NCBI RefSeq assembly: GCF_905147045.1
Contig: NC_065904.1
Location: forward strand, 7,874,001-7,938,000
Length of the DNA: 64,000 bases
Direction of reading: 5' to 3'
DNA from: Nymphalis io
Taxonomy: Eukaryota > Arthropoda > Insecta > Lepidoptera > Nymphalidae
Below, piece by piece: positions 1 through 11,892 of the stretch. The notes under the pieces were generated by a model that was not told the origin of the DNA, did not search any database, and saw only the letters and a program-made list of their open reading frames with translations. Within the stretch, counting starts at the first letter, position 1. Every line of letters starts with the position of its first letter. The position numbers and the translations under genes were made by a program.

Positions 1-677
1 ATGAAGGCCGACCCTTTGCCATCTGTGCCGACTGTGTATTTGAGCATTGTTTATGTAGCGGAACCATTTCTGTAGTTATGTATAATTCCGGGAAATACAA
101 ATACTTAAATGATATTTTTTTCAACTTATTGTATTGTCTCTGGCGTTTTTACTTTTTAGGCGTTTTTTTTTTTTTTTTTGGAAACTTGTAAATGTGTGCA
201 GGGTAAGAGGTTTCTGTTATTAAGACCGTAAAAATGAAGGATGTTCATTATTTAGAAAGATCAATTTTATTGTTGGTCATTCAAAACAAAAGCTCGAAAT
301 ATAGAGTTTTTTTTTCAATAATACCTACCTACGTTGTAAGCAGCAATTGATCAAATAGAATATTATACGATTGCAATTCTTACAATCTATTGACATTGGA
401 TATCCTTAAAGTTAATGCAACGCTTTGTCAACCATTAAAATCATTAAATAATATTTTATAATAAAACTTTCATGTATCTACAACATATTAAAAGATTAAT
501 ATTGGGTAGTCAATTCGTTGACTTTAAATTATATGTCTAAATTGTATATAGGTAAGCGACACTACCTCGCCTCGCCTATTAATACCTACTTCTTCGTAAA
601 ATCCACATTCCGATTTTGGACACGGTTGGACACTTTAGCTAATAAAGATTATATAAATCTTGAAAATAGACGAATTC
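1..677. other. AT-rich non-coding stretch
   Basis: I see no supported gene here. The first codons of the window are open for 24 residues from an ATG and then stop, with no splice signal that would make them an exon. A poly(T) run lies near 167-179. The stretch ends at the target-site duplication of the SINE that follows. Confidence 0.5.
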
Positions 678-688
678 AAATTAAAGAG

Positions 689-993
689 CCGAGATGGCCT
701 AGTGGTTAGAACGCGTGAATCTTAACCGATGATCGTGGGTTCAAACCCGGGCAAGCACCACTGAATTTTCATGTGCTTAATTTGTGTTTATAATTCATCT
801 CGTGCTTGACGGTGAAGGAAAACATCGTGAGGAAACCTGCATGTGTCTAATTTCATTGAAATCCTGCCACATGTGTATTCTACCAACCCGCATTGGAGTA
901 GCGTGGTGGAATAAGCTCCAAACCTTCTCCTTAAAAAGGGAGAGGAGGCCTTAGCCCAGCAGTGGGACATTAACAGGCTGTTACTGTTACTGT
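689..993 (+). mobile_element. Metulj-like tRNA-derived SINE, full length
   Basis: A 305-bp SINE. Its head is tRNA-like, with an A box around AGTGGTTAGAACGCG and a B box in GGGTTCAAACCC. The body and tail match every other copy in the window (16619, 19614, 41168 and the relics), including the segment AGCCCAGCAGTGGGACATT near the end. It is flanked by an 11-bp direct duplication, AAATTAAAGAG, at 678-688 and 994-1004, the footprint of target-primed insertion. Such SINEs are transcribed by RNA polymerase III and mobilised by a partner LINE. The perfect duplication suggests fairly recent insertion. The family name is from memory. Confidence 0.88.
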
Positions 994-1089
994 AAATTAA
1001 AGAGCAATCTTCAAAAGATACGATGAATAAATATACTTTGATAAACTATTATAAAAGTACTGATGACCTTAATAAATTGTAGTATAGTA

Positions 1090-1250
1090 GGGTACGAATA
1101 AGAGTTTCAATACAAGATTCTACGATACAATTTTTTGTTGCCTGGAAGAGATCCCTGTGTAGCGATAAGGTCGCCCAAGTTGTATGCTACTCTTATTTAG
1201 GTTATGTCCATGTTTTGTTTTTTTTTTCCTTTATGGTCTACAATAAAAGT
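1090..1250 (+). mobile_element. LINE 3'-end relic (probable)
   Basis: The segment with TTGTTGCCTGGAAGAGATC, then TAGCGATAAGGTCGCC, then a T-rich run and a terminal ACAATAAAAGTAT resembles the 3' end of a common lepidopteran non-LTR element as I remember it. No coding part is attached, so this would be a heavily 5'-truncated copy. Boundaries are approximate. Confidence 0.5.
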
Positions 1251-3388
1251 ATGAAATAATTAATTTCAAATAAGATTAAGAAGCCAGTTAATAGTAGATG
1301 TAAGTTAAATATACTTATAAATACTTGCTTATATGGCTGCAATCTGTATTGGGATAATAATAATTGTATATATTATTGTTGAAACTTTGCTGGCTTCTAT
1401 TTAATTAAATGTATTATGTTATTATATGTATACCTATCTATTTATTATGAGCGGTAAATAAACGAAGGAGATCTATATATTTCCTACAAATGTATTATTA
1501 TTCTAGGTTTTCACATAGTAGAACTGTGGAATTCAAGTTAATGGATAACTCCATTTTGATAGTAACGACGCAAAAGCAATCACTTAGAATTGTTTTTTTA
1601 TAAAACAATTAAGAATATATACCTATATAAAGTACTACCTACCTATCTAGTTCAGTTTTTTATTATATACTAATAAAAGTTGACGAACGATATAATTTTA
1701 ATAATTTGAAGATTAAAATCGTATGGTATGGTATGGAAGACTAAATGGTTTTTATTTTAATATTTTCTTTAGACGTTTATTAACACTTCTACCAGTAAGA
1801 AATGATATTAAGCCTTATTTAATTTGTTCTGTGCTTTCCGCAAACACTACTGCCTATAATATTTGATTGATGTTGAATTGTTGTTGATTGATGTAATGGA
1901 GAGAAATTCTTATACGGAAAGTAAATATCAATCGGCCATAAAACATCCATTCACTTCGCACGACGAATGCACACTTTCAAGCAAGTAGTTACCTACTTGT
2001 AGGTACGTAGGTAGAAGATGCAAACAAAACACAGTGACGTTTTCTTGAAATAACTTAAAATTTTAATGATCTAACGGAAGTGCATCTGACGTCTTCATTA
2101 TTACTTACCTGTATAAGACATCGTTAGCATGCTATTTCGGTCTAGACAGATATAATGTCTGCGTTTGAGTCAATCATTTATTCAGCGGTGTGTCCGACGC
2201 TGGCGACATCTCACGGGAGGCCAAAGCGCACGCACGATTTATTATCCCCACTCGACGAATGGCCACGAATTAATTAATCAAATCTAGCTGTCACTCAGTG
2301 CACAATCTACTAAAGTTAGCTCGTATTCTGAGCCCAGCTTCCTTTTCCTGTCGACACCGCGACGTTTCATTAATTGAAATAATTGGCGACTCTCTCTCCT
2401 CGATTTATTTATTTTTTTCGTGTTGACAACATTTCTCGACACATGGCGGTCGTGATTTGAAATTTATTTCGGTACTTATTCAACGAAATATAAAAATTGC
2501 GCTTAACGTGTCACCTATTTAAAAATAGGGTGTCAAAAACGTTGCTATAGTAAAAAAAATTTAAAAATGCCGTATCATAGTTGGGTAACAATAGGTTTAA
2601 CGAGTGTTAAAATGACGTCAGGTGAATTACAGAATCTACCTGGGCGCGTGCGCATCCTACACGAAGGTTGGCGCCTAGAGATTTCAAATGTCATTTCATA
2701 AAAAAAGAATCTATTGAAATATTTCTTACCTAGATGGTATACTATGTACTTTATACTAATACGAGGTATTAAGAGTCCGTCTTTGTTGTTATTAGCAAAA
2801 TATTGCAAAAATAATAAAAAATCGTTTTTTTTAAAACAGTAGTATTTATAATATTTGATCTAATATTAAATCAATATTCATTTTTATCGCAACGGACGAA
2901 TAAAGATCGTTGTTTTTTATTTGTTCTTTTTTTTCTGTTTCTATTTAAACGTCATTTTTCATGCATTGATTTGATAGACCCCTTTGTTAGACTATTAATT
3001 TGCATACAAATAAAATGGCTGACTCGACAAAAGCACCATTGTCACCAATCTTCAAGGGAATCGAACTCGATGGTTTATCTCTTATTTATATTCAATGTAG
3101 TAAATAATCGTATTGAAATACAATATTTATAAAGAAAAGGTTGCGTGGGTGACATCGTCTACTATTACAGCGATCTGTGACGTCAATGGAACTAATAATA
3201 TAATGTCATATTTAAAAAAAGTCAAGTATAGTATATATATGTATAATAAAATTTCGGGAAACACTATATTCTGTTTAAAGTTTGCAAAGTATTTGGTAAT
3301 TAAATTATACTACTTATATATGGAAATAATTAATTTATTAATTCCCATTTTTGTTAACTGTCGAAAATGTTTCTGCAATTAATTATGA
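1251..3388. other. Non-coding stretch with a GC-elevated block
   Basis: No gene is supported. Most of it is AT-rich simple sequence. The part at about 2160-2460 is of higher complexity and GC, with homeodomain-type AATTAATTAAT and no resemblance to the repeats elsewhere in the window. It could be a conserved non-coding element. Full cAMP-response-like palindromes TGACGTCA occur at 2613-2620 and 3178-3185. The open frame at 3113-3382 is AT-biased, low in complexity and not convincing. Confidence 0.4.
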
Positions 3389-3546
3389 TCTCTTTGCATT
3401 AATGCTAGTGGCGCCAGTGATTTGGCACTGGCGTCTCTTTGCATTCATGCCAGTGGCGCCAGTGATTTGGCACTGGCGTCTCTTTGCATTCGTGCCAGTG
3501 GCGCCAGTGATTTAGCACTGGCGTCACTGACATGAATGCAAAGGTG
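3389..3546. repeat. Three tandem 45-bp hairpin units with inverted flanks
   Basis: Three direct units lie at 3389-3433, 3434-3478 and 3479-3523, each beginning TCTCTTTGCATT and ending GGCACTGGCG. Each unit holds a perfect 8-bp hairpin, CGCCAGTG/CACTGGCG, around ATTTGG (ATTTAG in unit 3). Immediately downstream, CATGAATGCAAAG is the reverse complement of the unit start CTTTGCATTCATG, so the array is closed by an inverted copy. Units differ by only a few bases. Its GC content stands out sharply from the surroundings. Confidence 0.9.
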
Positions 3547-4147
3547 ATTAAAAGATATTTATCATTGGATAGGGTTTTGAATAACGAATGATTTAAAATA
3601 GGTAGTATAGTTCCATATTCTTATTGAATTTTTATTATAAAAAAGAAAAAAAGGGATATGTCATAAGGTATATGACAGTAATCAGAAGAAATCTATGGTA
3701 CCTATACACTGTGGAATCCAAATATATTCAAGAAATTCATTTTCAATGTTTAATTTAAAAAGTTATAGGAGAAATAAAAAAACTATAGGAATATGAAAAT
3801 TTAACAATAGTTTTTTTATTGAAATTATAGTAAAAAGCTCATAAAACGCATGAGATTGAGATAGGTTCACATTAAACGAATAAAATGGAGTCATAAAAAA
3901 AAGTCCTTGTTTAATAGAGTTACATAAAATCCTGATGAAGGTATGATTTGTATCATGGAAAGAAAAATACGTAATTATTATATTAATGTTAATAATTTCT
4001 GAAGAGTTTCAACATGATTTATATTTTGCTTTAGTGTTTGTATGGTTGAAAGCTTTGATTCTCAGGAATTGAGTATATGGTGTGGCTGAATGTATAGCAT
4101 GTGTTATGCAAAAACCGTGCTCCGACTCAGGTATGTATAAAACTAAT
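3547..4147. other. AT-rich non-coding stretch
   Basis: I see no gene, no recognisable repeat and no splice-bounded open frame here. The sequence is dominated by A- and T-runs. Confidence 0.5.
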
Positions 4148-4278
4148 TTCAGCCCGCGGCGTTGCCTGTACGTGAGGAGAATGTATTATATACATATGAA
4201 AAAAATCATGATTGGTTGTTTTACTTAAGACTTGAAAGTGTAACAAACAAACATACTTTCACATTTATAATATTAGCA
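4148..4278 (+). repeat. Family D repeat fragment
   Basis: It begins CAGCCCGCGGCGTTGCC and ends ACATTTATAATATTAGCA. The same ending, in forms of TTCGCATTTATAATATTAGTA, recurs at 18256, 32057, 33105 and 59130. I recognise it as a very common non-autonomous lepidopteran repeat of uncertain class. No terminal inverted repeats or duplication can be made out. Confidence 0.6.
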
Positions 4279-4427
4279 AGAATTGCATTTTTCGGTGATA
4301 CAAATCTCAATTATTATTATATCAATATTATATATATGTTTTAAAGTTTGTTCGTTTGTTTCATTTAAAGTATGTCTATATCGCGTTTGAATAGCTGGAC
4401 TTCGTCATATGTCGTGAAATCAAACGC

Positions 4428-4500
4428 ATATTATAAATGCGAAAGTAACCTTGTATATGTGTTTGTTACGTCATCCCAACTGAACTATTGAACTGATTTT
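4428..4500 (-). repeat. Family D repeat fragment, inverted
   Basis: ATTATAAATGCGAAAGTAAC followed by a TGAACTGATTTT end is the reverse complement of the family D terminus, facing the plus-strand copy at 4148. The two form a tail-to-tail pair about 150 bp apart. Confidence 0.55.
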
Positions 4501-6344
4501 AGTTAAATTGATTACTTACTAATAATAATAATAATAATAGGATCGCTGTTAGTAGAATAGGAAAATAATTAAACGGCAACGATTTGATTCGATTGACGAA
4601 TTGATAATTTGTTAGTAGAATTTGCCCTGGATAATGGCCTATTGCAGGTAAATTTCCATTTAATATAACTAGCAATTTAGATTCAAACAAATAATACCTT
4701 CAAACTACACATCGGTGTGTAAGGCGACCTTTATAGTTACAATGGTAGTGTGAAATTCTATAAATAAATACCTACTTCTATCATTGATGATATTAAAGAG
4801 CATGATTAAATAATTTAATTTTAGCCAACTTCAAAAAGAAGGTTTTATCAATTTGGCTGTTTACGTTTGTGTTACACTATGTTAAACTTTTTTAAAGGTC
4901 ACGGTTGTATCAGTGTTAAATTTGTATTATACATCCTACAACAAAACAATATTAATAAATATAATGCTTTAGTTTGCTCGAGCTTGTTAAGTAATCGAAA
5001 CACTTCATCTTAAAATCATTTAATTATTGTCAGCTGTCAAATAAATCGTCGCCAAGGCACAACAATGACACAGTAGAGTAGTTTTTGGCGCCAGAATAAG
5101 TACCTGCGTACGAGACATGCCAGAGAAAAAAAAAGTACTCAGGGTACTACGTCGCTGTTGCTTGTTTCAATATTATGAGAATAAAGCATTTATAACTCGA
5201 CATTCGTGATACGGGTAATAATTTTTTTTAAATATTCTTGTATAACAATAGATTTAAAATAATTAATATTATTTGTAAATTAGTACTTATTATTACCATT
5301 TTAAAATGTTGTTATATTTTTATCAGTTTTATGGGATTATTTTATATATAATTATTTTACTTTAACTGTTTCTAATACACACTTATCAAATTAAACCCGT
5401 AGCTATAAGCATACGTTATCGCTCACGACATTTTTCTATCAAGTTATTTCAGAATTAATAGCAATTAAAAAAGCAATCAAATTAAAACTCTATCAAGTAC
5501 ATAATAAAGTTTGATTTACAATAAATTTATAAGAAGTTTGTGATGTTTCAGTCTTTAGCGTGGTTTGATAGTTCGCGGGTTGGCGCGGGTACCCGCATAA
5601 AAAGAAATTATTCAATAATACCTCTCCGATGGCTTATATCGCATTCCTATTAATCGCGTTAATTAAAAATTCTGTTGGTTAACGGTTTTCTTTAACGTTA
5701 AAGTTATTTTTATTTATTCGTTTCTTGTATATTGATTGGTTTGTGCCTTTTACGATGAGGGCTGGGTTACTATAAATTGCAATAAAATCGTTGACAGACC
5801 TCTGTCCGTTTATGATCAATAGATTTAAGTAATAGTTAATATTTATTGCTTTTGATAATTAAATCGGTATAGTATGGTTTTGCGCGTATGACATAAACAA
5901 AAAAAAAAGCTTTTATTGGTCTTTTTGAACAGATGAGAATGATGACATTAAAATTACTTGGGTAAAGTGTTTGGTATTAGATTTTTTTTATAATATTATA
6001 AGAGAATTTAAGATTTTGATGTAGGTAGGATAAATTTGGGGGACCATTTTTATTTATTACATACATATAAGTTGAGATAGTAAATGAGACGTATGCTTTC
6101 ATACCTACATAGTCTCTTTTTTTATATTAACTTATTAGGTTTACATTTTATACATTGATGTTGCTATGACAGAAAACTTTAAGCAAGTGACGACAAATTT
6201 TAAACGATGGAACATATAGAATAAGATCAATTTAATACTCTAACTACAACTACATTTGAAACTAAATTTGAAATTATTCCTTTAAAATGATCCATTCAAT
6301 TGATCCAAAAATTTCCGTAACAATTGTTTCTGTTGTACAAAAAA
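4501..6344. other. AT-rich non-coding stretch with a TAA microsatellite
   Basis: A (TAA)n run lies at about 4519-4540. The rest has no supported gene. A GGCGCC-containing patch near 5088-5125 is the only GC-elevated part. Confidence 0.45.
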
Positions 6345-6570
6345 CAGGTAGTATTGTCCTGCGTTGAATATTGCTCACACCTTTGGGATGGCCTCGCTAA
6401 GTACCTGCTGGAGGCCTTGGATCAATTGCGACGTGCGTTTCTTATTATTGACGACATAAAGGCCACAAACACCCTCGAGCGTTTATAATTGCGTCGAGAG
6501 AGCAGCGCTGAGCGCTTTCTATTGATTGTATCACGGCTTTTCATTTGTCTTCCCGGTAAATATAAAAAAA
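6345..6570 (+). pseudogene. LINE ORF2 C-terminal relic (Jockey/R1-like)
   Basis: Frame-by-frame reading from 6363 gives VEYCSHLWDGLAKYLLEALD and then a run through ...QLRRAFLIIDD, a stop codon, and LRRESSAERF. This matches the conserved region after the reverse transcriptase domain in Jockey/R1-type LINEs (pattern EYCSHLW then a basic RR-A segment). It has an in-frame stop and no upstream RT domain, so it is a dead 5'-truncated fragment. The family assignment within the clade is not certain. Confidence 0.7.
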
Positions 6571-6634
6571 AACGAATTTGTTTGAAATCTTGCCCACACT
6601 ATTGGTACAATATTGTTATTGGTAATAACTTATC

Positions 6635-6725
6635 CAGCAATTTGTGGTGCAACGTAGTGGAATAATTTCCAAGCCTTTATAAGACAGAAGGTCTAAATAC
6701 AGCAATGGGATATTTACAGGCTGTG
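6635..6725 (+). mobile_element. Metulj-like SINE 3' relic
   Basis: GTAGTGGAATAATTTCC, AATACAGCAATGGGATATT and TTTACAGGCTGTG line up with the last third of the full-length SINE at 689, with many substitutions. It directly follows the LINE relic. Confidence 0.65.
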
Positions 6726-9700
6726 TCTTCTTTATAACCTTATAATTATAATGTATATGTACATAAAATTTGTTGAATTGTGTTAATAAAATAACAAAGA
6801 TATTCCAAGGGCTATTTGTTGACAAACCGTTAACCGAGGTCTTCAGCACTTACGTCCTTTTATATATAGTTGTTTTAATGCAGCTTATGTTATTTATATC
6901 TCCTATCATTATTGCAAGCGGTATTCAATTTGCATGTTTATAATCGCACTCATTCGTGAGTTATTAATGATAGGGCGGTAATTTTGTACGCGGCTGTTAT
7001 TCAAATCAACTCTTCCTTAGAAGCGTTTAGTGTTGTTTGAAGGTATTTTCTAGAAAGTTCGATCGTTATTTCGGTTTTAAACTAAGTATTTTGAAAATTA
7101 TTTAGATTTATAGTGGAGATTGAAATTACATATTTATTTATATTTAATTTGAAAATGATTTAAGCATGTTATATATAGATAACTAGTTAGGAGGAAGCGT
7201 TAGTTACCGTATGTAAATTTTGAACCTACGTATTTTATAAAAAAAAAAAAAAAAACATCGTCAATACGTTACTAACCTCGGGAACTGAAACGATATATTC
7301 CTTATATTAACATTGCAAGAGTGACGCACGTGAACTTTCATGGATTTCATGTGATGTGCAATCATACTGTATGTCGAATACAATACCTGACTGTATTAAT
7401 ATTAATATGCCGAGATGCCTCAACGGTGTAAGGTTATCAGTTAGTTATTCAACCACCCATCATAAATACTTTGTGCTGGTATGAACGGTGAGTATTATTT
7501 TATTAGGTGTATTCGTTACGATAAATATTCCTCCATCGAATTGTCGAATGTAACTAAACTGTAACTTTTCTAAAAGTATAATATGAATTTATTTTAATAT
7601 GTCTGCGTAATTAAGCAAGAGTTATCATAATATACCGTCTTAAACAATGATATCTCTCTCTGTCATTATTTATTTGACATTCGAAAGAAGAAGACAGAGC
7701 ACTGTTACTAATCACCCGCTAAATAATTTTTTGGAAATAAGGTGTAGGTATTTAATATCGTGGACTCCATGGTGCTAGAGCATTGAGCGTGTTGAAATTA
7801 TAAAGAATGGTACCACTTTGTAAAGTGACACATACCATTAAGGGTCATTCCATATTCGTGCGAGCGAATTTGGAATTTGCGCTATTGAAATGTTTGTGTT
7901 AAAAGTCAATGTCGCATGGCTATTATCACATTCAACGGATACACGCATCAAAACACAAAATGGCGTAACGTTAAGTCGGTCGATCAACATTTTACGATCG
8001 AGATACGAAGTGAGTTCTTACAGAATAGCAATGCTGTTGTGCTGAGTACTTTAACAAGGTACTTTAAAGTTATTAACTTCGTATTATTTACTTCGTAAAA
8101 CACAACATCATGAGGATCCATAATAGATTGAAGCCTGGGTGGTATGTAGTGCTTTTAGTATTATCCAGAGTAATTGACGCGCATCGAGGAGCAACTCAAT
8201 CAACGGTTAATATGAATAAAATTGAGTTAAATTTTTTTTTATGTTTTCGGATTTATTTTACAAAAAATATAGTTGATTTTTTTTAAATCATAATTATGAT
8301 GATGAATTGAGCTCTTGCTAGCGATATTAAAAAAAAAAGAATAATTTGACAGTCAATACCTATTACTGCTGCCGTGAAAAAGCAATAGCATAAACATAAA
8401 GAACGGCCATATCTAAGTCTCTTTTAATAAGTCGTATTAAAATTTAATTGTCTATTTATAACAATGCAATTAAATTAATTGAGAATTATTGATAAACATG
8501 TTATACATGATATCAAAAGTCATGATTGTTAATATAGGAGTCGATGGCTGAGAGGAGGAATACTTTAAAAAATATGAATGAAATGAATGAATGATAAACA
8601 AAATTAGATCTTAAAGGAGCAGTGTTTAAGATGAATAGATACATAAAAATGCGATGAGCCTAAGTAAATGGGATATAGGCAAATAACTGTTCTATAGGTA
8701 CATACGTAGTATTAAAAAACAAAAATAAAATATTGAAACCCGATCACTCAATTATTTCATCGTTACATACGTAAAATGGATTTAAGAGAGTTCACACAAG
8801 TGAGTGAGTTTAAATATTAGTATCATAAACAAACGTAGCTAGCAAACAATGAGTTATGTAAAACGATACGTTCGTATCACGGCGGGCAGCGGGCATTGCC
8901 GGGTCTTCGCGAAGTCATATGAAGATTATAATCGCGTTCCGATATGATCAGTGCACTGTCCTTAATTAAAAGTATGACGCGGATCGCGGTTGCAATTTTG
9001 TATTGCATTTGGATCTCATGACATTTAAACTTTTTTTATATCATTCGGAGTAGGCAAAAGTATAATTTAAATTGTTGGTTCGTCAGTGTCATTTTACAAC
9101 AATGTCCCGCATTCGAATAATATATAGTGTGAAGACGTAATATAAATTGATTGGTTATAATAACGTTATTTTTGGACACGTTATAATTTAGGTACCAACT
9201 TGTTACAATATTATTTCATTTACCTACTAGCGTTTGATCCCAAAGCCAATACATCACGTCCTAAGAAAGAAATAACTAAATGTAATTAATACAATACTCT
9301 TCTATGGCAACATTTTTCTTGATAGAAAAAAAAAGTAATGTAAACAGAATTCAGATTTAATCATTCACGTGATATCGATGTTATTCACCATGACATTTCT
9401 TGTCCCTTACGGCCGTCGCCTACTTAATTAATTAATCGACTCGGTCACTACAAATGACATTTCACTACTAACCGATTGACAAGGACAATTGTGTACTAAC
9501 ATTAGTACTATGGTATGGCTAGTTTATAATATAATTGTTATACAGATAAAATAACATTTCATAGATGGTGAATAACCAATAAGCAAATATCACAACGACT
9601 TTTTTTTCTTTTCTGGGGTGTATCTACGCTATTTGAGCGCAAAATATTCTGCCAATGTCACGTATAAAATAACATAACGTCTTTATGTTTTCTTTATTAA

Positions 9701-10469
9701 ACGTGTCATTAGCAAAATTGCAAAAGATCATACACGCCATAAAGAAAAAAAAATTTTTTACTTCAATATTAAAGAGACAAAATTGAACGTATACTGCAAT
9801 ACCTTGACAATTAAACAATCGAATTGAAAATTTTATTATGATTGACAGATGACTTACAGCTTACTTAATACAAAAAATATATAAAATTTAATCATGAAAA
9901 GGAAGGTTCTACAACATATTACTCGTGCTTATTATTTATATGCAAAAAAAAGTTTAATTCTTTATAATTATTCAATGTAATAATACACGGCCATTTATTG
10001 TTTTGCGGGCAACGATCAAGCATGTGAAGCGGTCATTAGCGTGTTACTAATGATGCGATGGAGTAAATCCCATATGAAATGGAGAAAGCTGTTTTATTGT
10101 ATACTTCGGTAAAGCGGTAAATATTTCATAGCAAACCCTTTTATTGTTAACAGCCTAATGCATTATTTTGTGTATGAATATTTTGCTAATGTAAGTAAAT
10201 GAGTGTTTACTGAAATTTATGTTTAGAATTTACTTGTATTTTTTATAGAGATTCGACATTCGACATTCGACAATTGCAAACGGCTGTATGTAATCGCTAC
10301 GCAAATAATTATTATAAAACATTATATAAGTCGATAATCGGGAGTGAACTTTTGAAAAATAGTTAAAGTTTGTGTTAATGACAATAATTTTATGTGTTAA
10401 ATTATATCTAAATGTGAATTATATAAATTAAAACTACAAATTTCAAATTTTATTTGTTAAATTGCAATA
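6726..10469. other. Non-coding stretch before the CR1-like LINE
   Basis: About 3.7 kb without a supported gene or clear repeat. Homopolymer A-runs occur near 7239-7256. A GC-elevated unique block at about 8875-9000 (with GGCGGGCAGCGGGCATTGCC) could be regulatory. The small open frames at 7916-8098 and 9624-9818 lack codon bias and splice context. Confidence 0.4.
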
Positions 10470-10634
10470 GTAGTGTGCAGTGTTTGAAGTGAACGCGTAA
10501 GCGACGCTTATTTCCCGGCGCTTATGACCTTTTGGTCGCTGGTTTGACTGCAATTCAACAATCGGTCTGTTAAGCAGAGTTACTCTTAGCTTTTTTTCTA
10601 CCTACATTTTTTGTGATAATAATATATATGCAAA

Positions 10635-11633
10635 ATGGATTGTAAACATTGTTCAGAGATCGTAAGACCAGAAGAAATGATTAGATGTACGGCTTGTCAA
10701 AGTATGTATCATTACTCATGTGTTGGTATAAATGAAAGCGACTTTAAAAAGATTCTGCCTATGAATAAAGCTAAATGGAAATGTCCAGTTTGCAAAATAT
10801 CTAAGAAAAATAATATAAGTCCAAAATTAAATATGATCTCTGATAAAATAAATACAAATCAAGCCCAAATCATAGATATTAAATCGTTGATTGCACATTT
10901 TGATGAGCGCTTCAATAGTTTGCATTACACAATGGAGTCATTCAAATCTTTTATTACTGATGAATTTAAAAAGCTCTCAGAATCTGTTACTTTTTGGTCT
11001 ACAAAAATTAATACGATCGAGTCTTCCATTAATTCTGTTGTTGATCGAATGAATGATCTAGATAAGGAAGTTACTAAAATAGAAAATTATGAAACAGAAC
11101 TCGTGGAGTTGAAACTTAAGCTTAGAGAATTATCGGAAAACACTAACAGAAATGAACAGTGGGTGCGTCGCTCTAATATTCAAATAAATGGTATTCCACA
11201 AAATAAGGGCGAAAACTTAGTCCATATTATTAAGACCCTTGCTGAAAAAAGTGGTTACCCAATAAATTTTAATACCGATGTTGATTTTGTAACAAGGGTA
11301 GCGGTAAGGAATGATTCGTCTGAAAATAAATCGCGTCCCATTATTTTAAAAATGCAAGCACGTTACAAAAAGGATGATTTTCTTTCATCGTTAAGGAAGT
11401 TAAAAAATCTGAAAGCATGCGACATTGGTTTTTCAGGCAGAAATAATCCTATTTACATAAATGACCACCTGTCCACTTACAACAAGGCTCTTTTGAATGA
11501 AGCTCGACGAAAATGCAAAGAGAAAAGTTACTTATTCTGCTGGGTTCGAAATTGCACTGTTATGGTTCGTAAGACTAACAATTCACCAGTTATTCACATT
11601 ACTTCCAAAGAGTGTTTAAACAAAATTTTATAA
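10635..11633 (+). CDS. LINE ORF1 protein: PHD finger, coiled coil, FP-like domain
   Basis: A 332-residue nucleic-acid-binding protein of the LINE, expected to coat the element RNA. Residues 3-53 form a PHD/RING-type zinc finger: Cys3, Cys6, Cys18, Cys21, His26, Cys29, Cys50 and Cys53 are all present. Residues about 60-170 are rich in heptad-like I/L/K/E spacing and look like a coiled coil for multimerisation. The segment RRSNIQINGIP near residue 180 opens a domain resembling the C-terminal half of LINE ORF1 proteins, which in arthropods is related to the FP domain. The start ATG has an A at -3 and G at +4. The stop is followed by a spacer, so ORF2 needs reinitiation or a similar mechanism. 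PHD-containing ORF1 proteins are known from CR1-like elements; the exact family is inferred. Confidence 0.85.
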   Translation: MDCKHCSEIVRPEEMIRCTACQSMYHYSCVGINESDFKKILPMNKAKWKCPVCKISKKNNISPKLNMISDKINTNQAQIIDIKSLIAHFDERFNSLHYTMESFKSFITDEFKKLSESVTFWSTKINTIESSINSVVDRMNDLDKEVTKIENYETELVELKLKLRELSENTNRNEQWVRRSNIQINGIPQNKGENLVHIIKTLAEKSGYPINFNTDVDFVTRVAVRNDSSENKSRPIILKMQARYKKDDFLSSLRKLKNLKACDIGFSGRNNPIYINDHLSTYNKALLNEARRKCKEKSYLFCWVRNCTVMVRKTNNSPVIHITSKECLNKIL

Positions 11634-11892
11634 GCGTTATTAATTTGTTGGTTTATAATATTAAAGTATGTTACTTTGTTCAGTTTTTTAAGAATATTTT
11701 TTGTAGTTTTATATTTTTACTTGTTTTCGTTAATATTTTAATTATATTTATTAAGAAAATTAGGCTGATATTGTATTGTTTTATGGACTTGAAGGTATGT
11801 TTTAATTCTTATCTGGCATCTAGGTGCATTGAAAAGCTATTTCTCTTTAATATTATTACTCACAATAATTATAATTTAAAATATATATTACT

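Noticed and set aside
1..75. ATG at base 1 with a 24-codon open frame
   Set aside because: It ends in a stop without splice signals or recognisable content; a chance start at the window edge.
689..770. A functional tRNA gene, from the tRNA-like head
   Set aside because: The head lacks a complete cloverleaf and is continuous with a SINE body found in many copies and flanked by a target duplication.
1320..1440. A 3'-end relic of the CR1-like LINE (GAAACTTTGCTGGCTT resembles GAAACTTTGTTGGCTT at 14861)
   Set aside because: The resemblance is limited to about 16 bases plus AT-rich sequence; too weak to call.
3113..3382. 89-codon open frame
   Set aside because: Composition is Ile/Asn/Tyr/Lys-rich as expected from AT-rich DNA; no motif, no splice context.
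3389..3546. A CRISPR array, because of repeated palindromic units
   Set aside because: Only three units, directly abutting with no spacers, in an insect genome.
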